Below are positions 35,081 through 44,112 of a DNA stretch of 64,000 nucleotides, in pieces. The notes under the pieces were generated by a model. It did no database searches, had not been told where the DNA came from, and was given only the letters and a program-made list of their open reading frames with translations. Positions within the stretch are counted from its first letter, which is position 1, and each line of letters opens with the position of its first letter. Both the position numbers and the translations under genes were made by a program. Source of the DNA: Lactobacillus laiwuensis (GTDB lineage Bacteria; Bacillota; Bacilli; Lactobacillales; Lactobacillaceae); NCBI RefSeq assembly GCF_019972835.1, contig NZ_BPPB01000005.1, forward strand, positions 62,001-126,000, written 5' to 3'.

Positions 35081-35373
35081 ATGAATTATCAAGATTATGT
35101 TGAGATTATGTTGAGCTAGGTTTAAAAGATGACAGCAATTTAAAGCTGATTCTTAAAGGAAATGTAGAAAATAACGGCCATAATAAGATTGGGGTCGTCA
35201 GCGTTGTTTACATTACAAAGGATGTTGAAAAAGCTAAACAAAAATTAAGTGAATTAAATGCCAGTAAGAAAGAAGAAGACTATTACATGATTTATAGCTG
35301 CCCTTTAGATAAATATTTACCAGATCTGGGGCACTATCCGTCAATTGAAATTACGCAAGGTGACTTGTCCTAG
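35081..35373 (+). pseudogene. Small gene broken by an 11-bp tandem duplication
   Basis: An ATG at 35081 with a GAGG-type binding site starts MNYQDYVE, then stops. AGATTATGTTG occurs twice in tandem (35092-35102 and 35103-35113). Removing one copy restores a 93-codon frame from 35081 to the TAG at 35371 that reads MNYQDYVELGLKDDSNLKLI and continues through KIGVVSVVYITKDVEKAKQK to HYPSIEITQGDLS. The product would be a small acidic protein of a family I cannot name. The frame beyond the TAG stays open to a TAA at about 35429, so the original may have been longer. Confidence 0.7.
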
Positions 35374-35527
35374 GGTATATCTTTAGATATGAACGGGATA
35401 AAATTAAAATCAGGTCACATCTTTGGATAAGGAAAATGGAGATTATAAAGTTAGCCAAGCGCTTTAATGAAAAAGGTCAAGTCCTATTAGAATGAGGCCG
35501 TATATTTAGGTAATAAATTCGCATTTT

Positions 35528-35568
35528 TTGACTTTTTACTTGGTTTTTTACTTTAATCATGGTATTCT
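35528..35568 (+). promoter_or_regulatory. Promoter region of rpmH
   Basis: Two overlapping arrangements are visible: TTGACT (35528-35533) with TTTAAT 18 bases on, and TTGGTT (35540-35545) with an extended TGGTATTCT -10 at 17 bases. Either would start the rpmH-rnpA transcript about 40-55 bases before rpmH. Confidence 0.45.
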
Positions 35569-35617
35569 AGATATTAAATTGTGCAGTCTGCATACAAAAA
35601 ATTGGAGGTGTAGTTTA

Positions 35618-35758
35618 ATGACAACTAAAAGAACTTACCAACCTAAAAAGCGTCACCGTTCAAGAGTTCATGGCTTTATGAAACGGATGAGTACATCTAA
35701 TGGCCGTAAGGTTTTGGCTAGACGCCGTGCAAAGGGTAGAAAAGTCTTATCTGCTTAA
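35618..35758 (+). CDS. rpmH: 50S ribosomal protein L34
   Basis: This 46-residue, very basic protein ([20 protein letters not shown], then [12 protein letters not shown]) is L34. The start is the ATG at 35618 after TTGGAGGTG. It is the first gene of the conserved rpmH-rnpA-yidC-mnmE-mnmG arm. Confidence 0.97.
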   Translation: MTTKRTYQPKKRHRSRVHGFMKRMSTSNGRKVLARRRAKGRKVLSA

Positions 35759-35784
35759 ACCACTGAAATCCCAGTGGTTTTTTT
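35757..35784 (+). terminator. Hairpin overlapping the rpmH stop codon
   Basis: AAACCACTG (35757-35765) pairs with CAGTGGTTT (35772-35780) and is followed by Ts. It probably reduces read-through from the abundant rpmH transcript into rnpA. Confidence 0.75.
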
Positions 35785-35810
35785 AATTTATAAGAGTGGA
35801 ATGAAACGTT

Positions 35811-36179
35811 TTGAGAAAGTCTTATCGCGTTAAAACAGAAAATGATTTTCAAACAGTTTTTAAATCAGGTAATTCAGTAGCAAATCGGGCTTTTGTTGTT
35901 TATCAACTGGATAAACCGGAAAACAAGCATTTTCGCGTTGGTATTTCTGTTGGTAAAAAAGTCGGGCATACTGCTGTAGTTCGTAATCGCCTCAAACGTT
36001 ATATTCGTGCAGTTCTTACGGAAAATAAACCTTTAATTAAGCCACATGTTGATTTTCTAGTCATTGCTAGACCGTATGCGCGTAATTTTAGATGGGATGA
36101 TGTTCGTAAGAACCTCTTGCATGCACTCTTTTTAGCCAATATAATTGAAGAGATACCGAATAAAGTTGAGGAAAATTAG
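35811..36179 (+). CDS. rnpA: Ribonuclease P protein component
   Basis: This 122-residue protein has the RNase P signature [10 protein letters not shown] and a typical basic core ([20 protein letters not shown]). It binds the RNase P RNA and helps process tRNA 5' ends. It starts with a TTG at 35811, as is common for rnpA; the nearest purine-rich site is GTGGA, 11 bases upstream. yidC follows directly. Confidence 0.95.
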   Translation: MRKSYRVKTENDFQTVFKSGNSVANRAFVVYQLDKPENKHFRVGISVGKKVGHTAVVRNRLKRYIRAVLTENKPLIKPHVDFLVIARPYARNFRWDDVRKNLLHALFLANIIEEIPNKVEEN

Positions 36180-36180
36180 A

Positions 36181-37044
36181 GTGAAAGACATTTTAACTAA
36201 AAAGAATGTCAAGCGTCTACTTGTACTGCTGACAGTGGTTGCATTAGCAGTTGTTTTAACAGGATGTGCATCCACTGGCACGCTAAAACCAGTTTCACAT
36301 ACAAGTGGCAGCTGGTGGGATCGCTGGGTCATTTATTATATGTCCACGTTTTTGTTGTGGCTGTCGAAACTGATTGGCAACAATTACGGCTGGGCAATTA
36401 TTATCTTTACAATCATTGTACGGCTAATTTTGTATCCGCTTAGTGCAATTCAGATTAAGAGCACTACTAAGATGCAAAAAATTCAGCCGGAAATGGACGC
36501 TTTGCGTAAGAAATATCCTGGCAGCGATACAGAGTCGCGTACTTTACTTTCGCAAGAAACAAATAAGCTCTATAAAGAAGCTGGGGTTAATCCCTATGCC
36601 GGCTGTTTGCCTTTAATTATTCAGATGCCAGTTATGCTTGCATTATACGGAGCGATTGCGCAAACTCCCCAGCTCATGACTGGCCACTTTATGTGGATGG
36701 ATTTAGGTAAGCCTGACCCATACTTTATTATGCCGATTTTATCAATGATTTTGACATTTGCGTCAACATACATTAGTCAACTTTCAATGCCAAAGGAATC
36801 ACAGACTTTGTCATCAAAAATTATGACTTACGGGATGTCAATTATGGTTGGTGTAATGGGGATTTACTTCCAGTCAGCTATTGTTGTTTACTGGGTAATT
36901 TCTAATTTATTCCAGGTAGTTCAGACTTTTATTCTGCAGAACCCAATTAAATATCGGCGTGAGCAGGAAGAAAAAGAGCGCCAGGAGCGTGAACGTAAAC
37001 GGCAACTGAGAAGAACGTATAAACGGTTAAAACGCAGAAAATAA
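36181..37044 (+). CDS. yidC: Membrane insertase YidC (OxaA type), lipoprotein
   Basis: This 287-residue insertase has a lipoprotein signal peptide ending VVLTGC, then the conserved transmembrane core (YGWAIIIFTIIVRLILYPLS, and GCLPLIIQMPVMLALYGAI) with five membrane segments and a strongly basic tail (RRTYKRLKRRK). It places membrane proteins in the bilayer. The start is the GTG at 36181, 6 bases after GAGGAAA. A TTG at 36145 inside rnpA is less likely. Confidence 0.95.
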   Translation: MKDILTKKNVKRLLVLLTVVALAVVLTGCASTGTLKPVSHTSGSWWDRWVIYYMSTFLLWLSKLIGNNYGWAIIIFTIIVRLILYPLSAIQIKSTTKMQKIQPEMDALRKKYPGSDTESRTLLSQETNKLYKEAGVNPYAGCLPLIIQMPVMLALYGAIAQTPQLMTGHFMWMDLGKPDPYFIMPILSMILTFASTYISQLSMPKESQTLSSKIMTYGMSIMVGVMGIYFQSAIVVYWVISNLFQVVQTFILQNPIKYRREQEEKERQERERKRQLRRTYKRLKRRK

Positions 37045-37079
37045 TATTAATCTAAATTAATGATTTAGATAAAGTAGTC

Positions 37080-37130
37080 AAAGTGCTTTATCCATCATGA
37101 TTATTCATGGTGGAATAATGCGCTTTTTTT
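37080..37130 (+). terminator. Terminator between yidC and mnmE
   Basis: AAGTGC with CATCATGA pairs with TCATGGTG and GCGCTT, followed by TTTTTTT. A long imperfect stem. Confidence 0.65.
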
Positions 37131-37148
37131 ATTGAAAAGGAGAAAATC

Positions 37149-38534
37149 ATGGCACAAACTTTAACGGAGTTTGATACAATTGCAGCGATTTCAACGCCAA
37201 TTGGTGAAGGTGGGATTTCTATTGTCCGCATGTCTGGTGAAGAAGCAGTTAAAATTGCCAATCAGGTTTTCAAGGGTGCGAATTTAACTAAAGTGCCGAC
37301 GCATACTATTCATTATGGACATATAGTTGATCCTGCAAGTGAGCAGGTGATTGACGAAGTTATGGTATCTGTAATGCTGGCACCTAAGACTTTTACCAGG
37401 GAAGATATTGTTGAAATTAATTGTCATGGCGGCATTGTTGTCACTAATCGTATTTTGCAATTATTATTAAAAACTGGTGCGCGCATGGCCGATCCTGGTG
37501 AATTTACTAAAAGGGCGTTTGTTAATGGTCGCATTGACTTAACTCAGGCTGAAAGCGTAATGGATATTGTGCGCGCTAAAACTGATAAGGCCCGGCAAGT
37601 GGCTGAAAATCAGCTGCAAGGCGGCTTACTTGAGAAAATTAGGGCAATGCGGCAGGAAATCTTAGATACACTAGCCAATGTCGAAGTTAATATTGATTAT
37701 CCTGAGTATGATGCGGATACTGTCACAGCCAAGCAGATGACCAGTGTTTCCCAGACAGTTATTGCTAAAATAGATAAATTGCTCAAAACGGCAAGTGAAG
37801 GAACGGCGTTACGTAACGGCTTAGCTACTGCAATCATTGGTCAACCTAATGTCGGGAAATCATCTTTACTTAATTATCTGACTCAAAGTGATACGGCAAT
37901 CGTGACAGATGTTGCCGGCACGACGCGTGACACATTAGAAGAATATGTCTCGGTTAAAGGCGTCCCCTTAAAATTAATTGATACTGCCGGCATCAGACAT
38001 ACTGATAATAAGGTAGAAAAAATTGGGGTTGAACGTTCCAAAAAAGCACTGGCAAAAGCTGATTTGGTTCTACTCTTGTTTGATTCAAGTAAGGAATTAA
38101 CTCAAGAAGACTATGCCTTAATTGATGCTACTAGTGGGAAAAAGCGAATTGCCATTTTGAACAAAACGGATTTGGGGCAAAAAGTTTCTGCTGCTCAGGT
38201 TAAAAAGCTGACTGAAAGTCCAGTAATCGCCATTTCAATTTTAAAGGAGCAAAATCTTGCTCAGTTAGAAGATGCAATTAAGGAGCTGTTTTTCCAGGGT
38301 ATTGAGAATTCTAACGATCAAGTAATGGTAACCAACCAGAGACAAGTAGGCCTGCTGGAAAAGGCCAAAAAGCAGCTGCAAGATGTCGTTCAGGCGTTAA
38401 AAGACGAAGTACCTTTAGATATTGCCCAAATTGATTTCAACGGTGCTTGGGATACATTAGGCCAGATTACAGGAGAAAGTAGTCCGGATGAATTAGTTAA
38501 TGAGTTATTTAGTCAATTTTGTTTAGGAAAATAG
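37149..38534 (+). CDS. mnmE: tRNA modification GTPase MnmE
   Basis: This 461-residue protein pairs with MnmG to modify U34 of certain tRNAs. It has an N-terminal tetrahydrofolate-binding domain ([19 protein letters not shown]). A helical domain contains the G domain: P-loop [14 protein letters not shown] near residue 226, then DTAGIR and NKTD. It ends with the FCLGK motif carrying the essential cysteine. The start ATG follows AAAGGAG. Confidence 0.98.
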   Translation: MAQTLTEFDTIAAISTPIGEGGISIVRMSGEEAVKIANQVFKGANLTKVPTHTIHYGHIVDPASEQVIDEVMVSVMLAPKTFTREDIVEINCHGGIVVTNRILQLLLKTGARMADPGEFTKRAFVNGRIDLTQAESVMDIVRAKTDKARQVAENQLQGGLLEKIRAMRQEILDTLANVEVNIDYPEYDADTVTAKQMTSVSQTVIAKIDKLLKTASEGTALRNGLATAIIGQPNVGKSSLLNYLTQSDTAIVTDVAGTTRDTLEEYVSVKGVPLKLIDTAGIRHTDNKVEKIGVERSKKALAKADLVLLLFDSSKELTQEDYALIDATSGKKRIAILNKTDLGQKVSAAQVKKLTESPVIAISILKEQNLAQLEDAIKELFFQGIENSNDQVMVTNQRQVGLLEKAKKQLQDVVQALKDEVPLDIAQIDFNGAWDTLGQITGESSPDELVNELFSQFCLGK

Positions 38535-38544
38535 GTGGAAGTTA

Positions 38545-40443
38545 ATGATTAAGAGTTATGACTCAAATGATTATGATGTCATTGTAGTTGGGGCTGGTCA
38601 CGCTGGCAGTGAGGCTGCTTTAGCTAGTGCCAGAATGGGCCAAAAAACACTACTGTTAACGATTAGTCTTGATATGGTGGCATTTATGCCCTGCAATCCG
38701 TCAGTAGGTGGCCCAGCAAAGGGTACGGTAGTGCGAGAAATTGATGCTTTAGGCGGCCAAATGGGTAAAAATATTGATGCAACCTATATTCAGATGCGCA
38801 TGTTAAATACGGGTAAAGGACCAGCTGTACGGGCCTTGCGGGCACAAGCTGATAAATGGCAATACCATGAGCAGATGAAAAAAGTGATTGAAGAAACGCC
38901 TAATTTGACTTTAAGGCAGGCGACAGTTGATGAACTGATTGTCGAAGATGGGGTCTGCAAAGGCTTAATTACTAATACTGGGGCTAAATATCACGCTAAA
39001 AGTGTTGTTTTAACCACTGGTACGTCAGCTCGCGGGCGCATTTTTATTGGTGAATTGAATTATTCATCTGGTCCTAACAATACTGTTCCAGCAATTAAAT
39101 TATCAGAAAATCTGGAGAAATTAGGATTCAAACTGCGCCGTTTTAAAACGGGTACGCCTCCTCGTGTTAATAGCAACACCATTGATTACTCTAAAACTGA
39201 GGAAGAACCTGGTGATAAAGTTCCGCGTCATTTTTCTTATGAAACTAAAGATGAAGACTACCTCAAAAATCAGGTTTCCTGCTGGATGACATATACTAAT
39301 AAAACTACACATAAAATAATCAACCAAAACCTGACCCGGTCTCCAATGTTTTCAGGAGAAATTAAGGGAGTGGGACCACGTTATTGTCCCTCAATTGAAA
39401 CCAAAGTAGTTCGTTTTGCGGACAAGCCGCGTCATCAGATTTTTCTAGAGCCAGAAGGTAAAAATACTAAAGAAGTTTATGTCGGCGATTTTTCAACCTC
39501 AATGCCGGAAGAAATTCAGTTAAAAATGCTGCATTCGGTTGCTGGCCTTGAAAACGCGGAATTGATGCGCCCAGGCTACGCCATTGAATACGATGTAATC
39601 GATCCCTGGCAGTTAAAACATACCTTGGAAACTAAAAATATCAAAAATTTATTCACTGCGGGCCAAATGAATGGCACATCAGGCTATGAAGAAGCGGCAG
39701 GACAAGGTCTGATTGCTGGTATTAATGCCGCTTTGCGAGCTGCCGGTCAGCCGGGCTTTACCTTAGGTCGTGATGAAGCTTATATCGGTGTTTTAATCGA
39801 TGATTTAGTAACTAAGGGGACAGAAGAGCCTTATCGTTTACTAACTTCACGTGCAGAGTACCGTTTGATTTTGCGTCATGACAATGCTGATTTGCGTTTG
39901 ACGGATTACGGTTTTCAACTGGGCTTAATCTCTGAAGAGCGCTATTCCCAGTTTTTAGCAAAGAAAGAACAAATTGCGCAGGCTGCTAATGCTGTTAAAA
40001 AGATTACTGTTCACCCCACTAAAGAGGTACAAGACTACCTTGCAAGTATCGGAGAAGACAAGCTTAAAGCTGGTGTTAAAGCAGATGTTTTCTTAAGAAG
40101 GCCCAAAGTTAGGGTAGCGGATATTGAACGCTTGACGGGGATGCCTATTTCGAATGAACGCTATGTCAGGGAGCAGATTGAAATCAACGTTAAGTATGCT
40201 GGCTATATCAAAAAGGAGCAGCAGCAAATTAATAAATTACACCGTCAGGAAGCAAAGAAAATTCCTGCAGACATCGACTATAATGCAATTGATGGTTTAG
40301 CAACGGAAGCGCGCGAAAAATTTGCCAAAATTAGGCCAGAAACAATTGCGCAGGCTGAACGGATTTCGGGAGTTAATCCGGCAGACATGGCAATTCTAAG
40401 CGTTTACGTGCAAAATGGTCGCTACGCTAAAATTCATAAATAA
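38545..40443 (+). CDS. mnmG: tRNA uridine-5-carboxymethylaminomethyl modification enzyme MnmG
   Basis: This 632-residue FAD protein works with MnmE on tRNA U34. It has the FAD motif [16 protein letters not shown] near residue 12, [20 protein letters not shown] and the MnmG signature GPRYCPSIE with its cysteine. The C-terminal domain binds MnmE. It starts 10 bases after mnmE. Confidence 0.98.
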   Translation: MIKSYDSNDYDVIVVGAGHAGSEAALASARMGQKTLLLTISLDMVAFMPCNPSVGGPAKGTVVREIDALGGQMGKNIDATYIQMRMLNTGKGPAVRALRAQADKWQYHEQMKKVIEETPNLTLRQATVDELIVEDGVCKGLITNTGAKYHAKSVVLTTGTSARGRIFIGELNYSSGPNNTVPAIKLSENLEKLGFKLRRFKTGTPPRVNSNTIDYSKTEEEPGDKVPRHFSYETKDEDYLKNQVSCWMTYTNKTTHKIINQNLTRSPMFSGEIKGVGPRYCPSIETKVVRFADKPRHQIFLEPEGKNTKEVYVGDFSTSMPEEIQLKMLHSVAGLENAELMRPGYAIEYDVIDPWQLKHTLETKNIKNLFTAGQMNGTSGYEEAAGQGLIAGINAALRAAGQPGFTLGRDEAYIGVLIDDLVTKGTEEPYRLLTSRAEYRLILRHDNADLRLTDYGFQLGLISEERYSQFLAKKEQIAQAANAVKKITVHPTKEVQDYLASIGEDKLKAGVKADVFLRRPKVRVADIERLTGMPISNERYVREQIEINVKYAGYIKKEQQQINKLHRQEAKKIPADIDYNAIDGLATEAREKFAKIRPETIAQAERISGVNPADMAILSVYVQNGRYAKIHK

Positions 40444-40606
40444 ATTTAGTAAAAACTTAAAACTTATAAAAAATATTTTTCTTTAAATAATGCACACAAA
40501 AGAATACACAAATTTTATGGTAATGATCAGATAATCACAAATATGATTATTGCTATTACCTAAAAGTTATAAATTAATTGCTTAACTTTGTGAAGATAAT
40601 ATTTTT

Positions 40607-40620
40607 ACAAAGCGCTTACA
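40607..40620 (+). promoter_or_regulatory. CRE-like site upstream of pyruvate oxidase
   Basis: ACAAAGCGCTTACA matches the CcpA-site consensus TGWAANCGNTNWCA at all but the first two positions. It lies about 100 bases before the pyruvate oxidase start, upstream of the likely promoter. CcpA control of pox genes is known in lactic acid bacteria. Confidence 0.55.
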
Positions 40621-40719
40621 TCTTGTGATAATCGTTAATTTTGGTCACTTGAAATTGTGAAATTATATGTTTTAATACAATATGTAAGTAAACATGTATT
40701 TAAGGAGATGCACTTTAAA

Positions 40720-42531
40720 ATGGCAAAAATTAATGGCGCAAATGCCATGCTCCAAGTTCTATTGGACTGGCATATTGATCATATTTATGGTTTTCCGGGT
40801 GGCTCATTTGACTCAACAATGAATGCTATCCATGACTTTAAGGGTAAGATGAAGTATATTGAGGTTCGGCATGAAGAAGCCGGTGCTTTAGCTGCTTCAG
40901 CTGAGTATAAATTTACTGGCAAGGTCGGCGTATGTTTTGGTTCAGCCGGTCCTGGTGCTGTTCACTTGATGAACGGTTTGTATGACGCAAAATACGACAA
41001 GGTACCTATGGTAGCTATCGTAGCTAACGTTCCAACTGGTCGTCAGGATATGGATTTCTTCCAAGCTTTTGATGAAAAGCCTTGGTTTGATCCAGTCGCT
41101 GTTTGGGATCACCAAATCAAGCGCGCAGATCAAATTCCTGCAATGATGGATGAAGCAATCCGTCAAGCATATGCTAAGAAGGGTCCAGCTGTCTTAATTC
41201 TTCCTAAGGACTTTGGCTGGGACAAGATTGATGACAATTTCCGTGTAAATTACAATGCATTGCAAGCAATTCCTAATTATGCAGCTCCAAGAAAAGACGA
41301 AGTTGAAGCAGCTGTAAAGGTTCTTGAAGAAGCAAAGAACCCAGTTGTTTACTTCGGTTTAGGTATGAAGGGTCATGGCGATGTCTTAGAAAAATTCGCT
41401 GAAAAATTCAAGACTCCATTGATGTCTTCAGTTATGGCTAAGGGTGTTGTTGAAGATAAATGCCCAGCTTACATGGGTTCAATTGGTCGTGTTGCTCCTA
41501 AGCCAAGTGACGATATTCAAACTCATGCAGATGCTGTTATCTGGGTAGGTAATGACTCACCATTTTCATTGTTCTTCTTTGACCCTAAGGCTAAAGTTGT
41601 ACAAATTGATGTTGACTCAGAAAAATTAGGTAAGCGTCACGCAGTTGATGTTCCAATTTTGGCTGACGGTGCTAAGACTTTACAAGCTATTATTGATGCT
41701 GGTCAAGCTCGTGAAGAGTCACCACTTTATAAGGCTGCTATTGCAGATCGTCAAAACTGGGAAGAATGGGAGCACAGCTTTGATGATTCAGACGAAATGC
41801 CAATTCGCCGTGAACCAATCTTTGACATCATCAACAAATATGCTGATGATGATGCACAATTTGCTATTGATGTTGGTAACATCAACATTGACTTCCAACG
41901 TTTAGTAAACTTGCATGATGACCAAACTTGGGCAACTTCAGGCTTGTACGCAACTATGGGCTTTGGTTCACCAGCTGCACTTGCTGCTGCAACTGCTCAC
42001 CCAGAACGCGAAGTTTGGAACTTGAGTGGTGATGGTGGTTTTGCCATGATGAGCCAAGAATTGTTGACTGAAGCTCGCTACAACATGCATATTTTAAACG
42101 TTGTCTTTACAAATGAAACTTTAGGTTACATTGAAGCTGAGCAAGTTGATGAATCACACCAACCATTATCAGGTGTTATTATGCCTAATAACGACTGGGC
42201 TAAGGTTGCTGAAGGTATGAACGTGAAGGGTGTAACTGTACGCACTAAGAAGGAATTCGAAGACGCAGTTAAGGAATTCAAGCAAATGGATGGACCAATG
42301 TTGGTTGACATTAAGTTCACTCATGACATGCCTTACTCAAGTGAATTGAATGCTCTTGATGATCCAGAATTTGTTAAGAAGTATCAAGCAGAAGCATTGA
42401 AACCATTTAGCTACTTTGCTGACAAGTACGGCGTGGTAGCAGATGTTGCTTCAGGTGCTTCAGAAGCTGAAGAAGAGGAGCCGGAGCCAGAACCAGAGCC
42501 TGACACAACTTCAGGTGCTTCAGCTCACTAA
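40720..42531 (+). CDS. pox: Pyruvate oxidase (TPP/FAD, H2O2-forming)
   Basis: This 603-residue enzyme converts pyruvate, phosphate and oxygen to acetyl phosphate, CO2 and hydrogen peroxide. It has the N-terminal TPP domain (HIYGFPGGSFDSTMNAIHDF, EVRHEEAGALAASAEYK), a central FAD domain and the C-terminal TPP site GDGGFAMMSQELLTEARYN. The tail EEEEPEPEPEPDTTSGASAH is an acidic/proline repeat beyond the usual end. The start is the ATG at 40720, 12 bases after AAGGAG. Its coding is clean and probably highly expressed. Acetolactate synthase is excluded by the pyruvate-oxidase-specific N-terminus. Confidence 0.93.
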   Translation: MAKINGANAMLQVLLDWHIDHIYGFPGGSFDSTMNAIHDFKGKMKYIEVRHEEAGALAASAEYKFTGKVGVCFGSAGPGAVHLMNGLYDAKYDKVPMVAIVANVPTGRQDMDFFQAFDEKPWFDPVAVWDHQIKRADQIPAMMDEAIRQAYAKKGPAVLILPKDFGWDKIDDNFRVNYNALQAIPNYAAPRKDEVEAAVKVLEEAKNPVVYFGLGMKGHGDVLEKFAEKFKTPLMSSVMAKGVVEDKCPAYMGSIGRVAPKPSDDIQTHADAVIWVGNDSPFSLFFFDPKAKVVQIDVDSEKLGKRHAVDVPILADGAKTLQAIIDAGQAREESPLYKAAIADRQNWEEWEHSFDDSDEMPIRREPIFDIINKYADDDAQFAIDVGNINIDFQRLVNLHDDQTWATSGLYATMGFGSPAALAAATAHPEREVWNLSGDGGFAMMSQELLTEARYNMHILNVVFTNETLGYIEAEQVDESHQPLSGVIMPNNDWAKVAEGMNVKGVTVRTKKEFEDAVKEFKQMDGPMLVDIKFTHDMPYSSELNALDDPEFVKKYQAEALKPFSYFADKYGVVADVASGASEAEEEEPEPEPEPDTTSGASAH

Positions 42532-42551
42532 TAGCCCTATATATTGGTTTG

Positions 42552-42586
42552 AAAAAAGCGAAACTTTTTGAAAGTTTCGCTTTTTT
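42552..42586. terminator. Terminator of pyruvate oxidase
   Basis: AAAAAAGCGAAACTTT pairs perfectly with AAAGTTTCGCTTTTTT around a 3-base loop. Confidence 0.9.
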
Positions 42587-42641
42587 GCGGTCTTACAAGT
42601 ATAATGATAGAGTATGAAACTTAAAAGATGGAGGACTATAA

Positions 42642-44027
42642 ATGCAACAGTTCGGAATTATAGGCTTATCAGTAATGGGTAAGAACCTTGCTTTGAATGT
42701 AAGAAATAATGGCTTTTCCGTTTCTGGTTTTTCTATTGATAAACCAGAAGTAGATGCTTTTGCTAAATATGAAGATGATAAGTTGAAACCAACATATTCA
42801 TGGGAAGAATTTGTTGATTCTTTGGAAAAACCACGTAAGATTTTAATCCAAATTGCGGCTGGTAAACCAGTCGATGAAACTTTACAAAAATTATTACCAC
42901 TTTTGGATAAAGGCGATATTTTACTTGACGGTGGAAATTCAAACTTTCATGATACTAACCGGCGCTATCATGAAATGGAACAACATGGTATTCACTTTAT
43001 TGGCATGGGTGTTTCAGGCGGTGAAGAGGGTGCTTTAAATGGTCCAGCTTTGATGCCGGGTGGAGATGAAGATGCTTATAAGAAAGTCGCTCCGATTTTA
43101 GAAGCAATTGCAGCTAAAAACTCTGAAGGTCATCCATGCGTCAGCTTTATTGGGCCTGAAGGCAGCGGTCACTATGTTAAGATGGTACATAACGGGATCG
43201 AATATGGCATTATGCAGGAATTTTCTGAAGTTTATGATATCCTACGTAAAGTTGCAGGCAAAACAAATGATGAAATGTCAGCTATTTTTGCTCACTGGAA
43301 CGAGGGGCTGGTTAAAGCCTACCTAAGTGAGATTACGGCTGAGGTTTTAAAGCAAAAAGATAACCTAACCCCTGACCATGTAATTGATCATATATTAAAC
43401 GTGGCTTCTTATAAGGGTACTGGGAACTGGATGTTGGAAGACGGTGTTCATCTGGGAGCTCCAATCAGCGTTATTGCAGAAGCAGTTATTAGTCGCTTCA
43501 TGTCTAAGGCCACTACTCGTGAAGGTAAAGAAATAAAGTGGAATGGTGAAGTCCCTCAAGATTTGATTGATAATTTGGGTAAAGCACTACAATTATGCCA
43601 AGCTGTTGCTTATGCTCAAGGCTTCCAACAACTAAAAATGGCTGCTGATGCATATAACTGGGACTTACGGTATCCTGCAATTGCTCAATCTTGGGAAGCA
43701 GGCTGCATTATTCGCTCATCTATGCTAAAAGATATTGAAAAGGCATTTGCTGAGGGTAAAAAACTCGACAACATGTTCCAAGATCCTTACTTTAAAGACT
43801 TAATGGATAAAAATATCCCAGCATTACGTAATGTAATTGTACTGGCAACTAAAGCTGGTATTCCAACACCAACATTAAGTGCATCATTAAACTACTTGGA
43901 ATCAATTTTCAATCCTAGTCTACCTGCAAACTTAATTCAGGGTCAACGCGATTACTTTGGTGCTCATACATACTATAGAAACGACCGTGATGGAGTTTAT
44001 CACACAGAATGGTATGAAGAAAAATAA
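42642..44027 (+). CDS. gnd: 6-phosphogluconate dehydrogenase (decarboxylating)
   Basis: This 461-residue enzyme converts 6-phosphogluconate and NADP+ to ribulose 5-phosphate, CO2 and NADPH. It has the dinucleotide motif GIIGLSVMGKNLALNV, GGNSNFHDTNRR, GVSGGEEGALNGPALMPGG and the active-site GSGHYVKMVHNGIEYG. The C-terminal all-helical domain ends with the usual QRDYFGAHTY. It stands alone between two terminators. Confidence 0.97.
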   Translation: MQQFGIIGLSVMGKNLALNVRNNGFSVSGFSIDKPEVDAFAKYEDDKLKPTYSWEEFVDSLEKPRKILIQIAAGKPVDETLQKLLPLLDKGDILLDGGNSNFHDTNRRYHEMEQHGIHFIGMGVSGGEEGALNGPALMPGGDEDAYKKVAPILEAIAAKNSEGHPCVSFIGPEGSGHYVKMVHNGIEYGIMQEFSEVYDILRKVAGKTNDEMSAIFAHWNEGLVKAYLSEITAEVLKQKDNLTPDHVIDHILNVASYKGTGNWMLEDGVHLGAPISVIAEAVISRFMSKATTREGKEIKWNGEVPQDLIDNLGKALQLCQAVAYAQGFQQLKMAADAYNWDLRYPAIAQSWEAGCIIRSSMLKDIEKAFAEGKKLDNMFQDPYFKDLMDKNIPALRNVIVLATKAGIPTPTLSASLNYLESIFNPSLPANLIQGQRDYFGAHTYYRNDRDGVYHTEWYEEK

Positions 44028-44043
44028 TGTTACACGTGTAACA
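44028..44043. promoter_or_regulatory. parS-like 16-bp palindrome
   Basis: TGTTACACGTGTAACA directly follows the gnd stop codon. It is a perfect palindrome and matches the parS consensus TGTTTCACGTGAAACA at 14 of 16 positions, with the two changes symmetric. It lies 11.6 kb from oriC, where ParB binding sites are expected. Confidence 0.5.
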
Positions 44044-44046
44044 ACT

Positions 44047-44081
44047 AAAACCAGTTAAAGTCTTGACTTAACTGGTTTTTT
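44047..44081 (+). terminator. Terminator of gnd
   Basis: AAAACCAGTTAA pairs with TTAACTGGTTTT and is followed by Ts. Confidence 0.85.
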
Positions 44082-44112
44082 GCTAGTGTTAAATAAAGAA
44101 AGTGGAGGTAAA

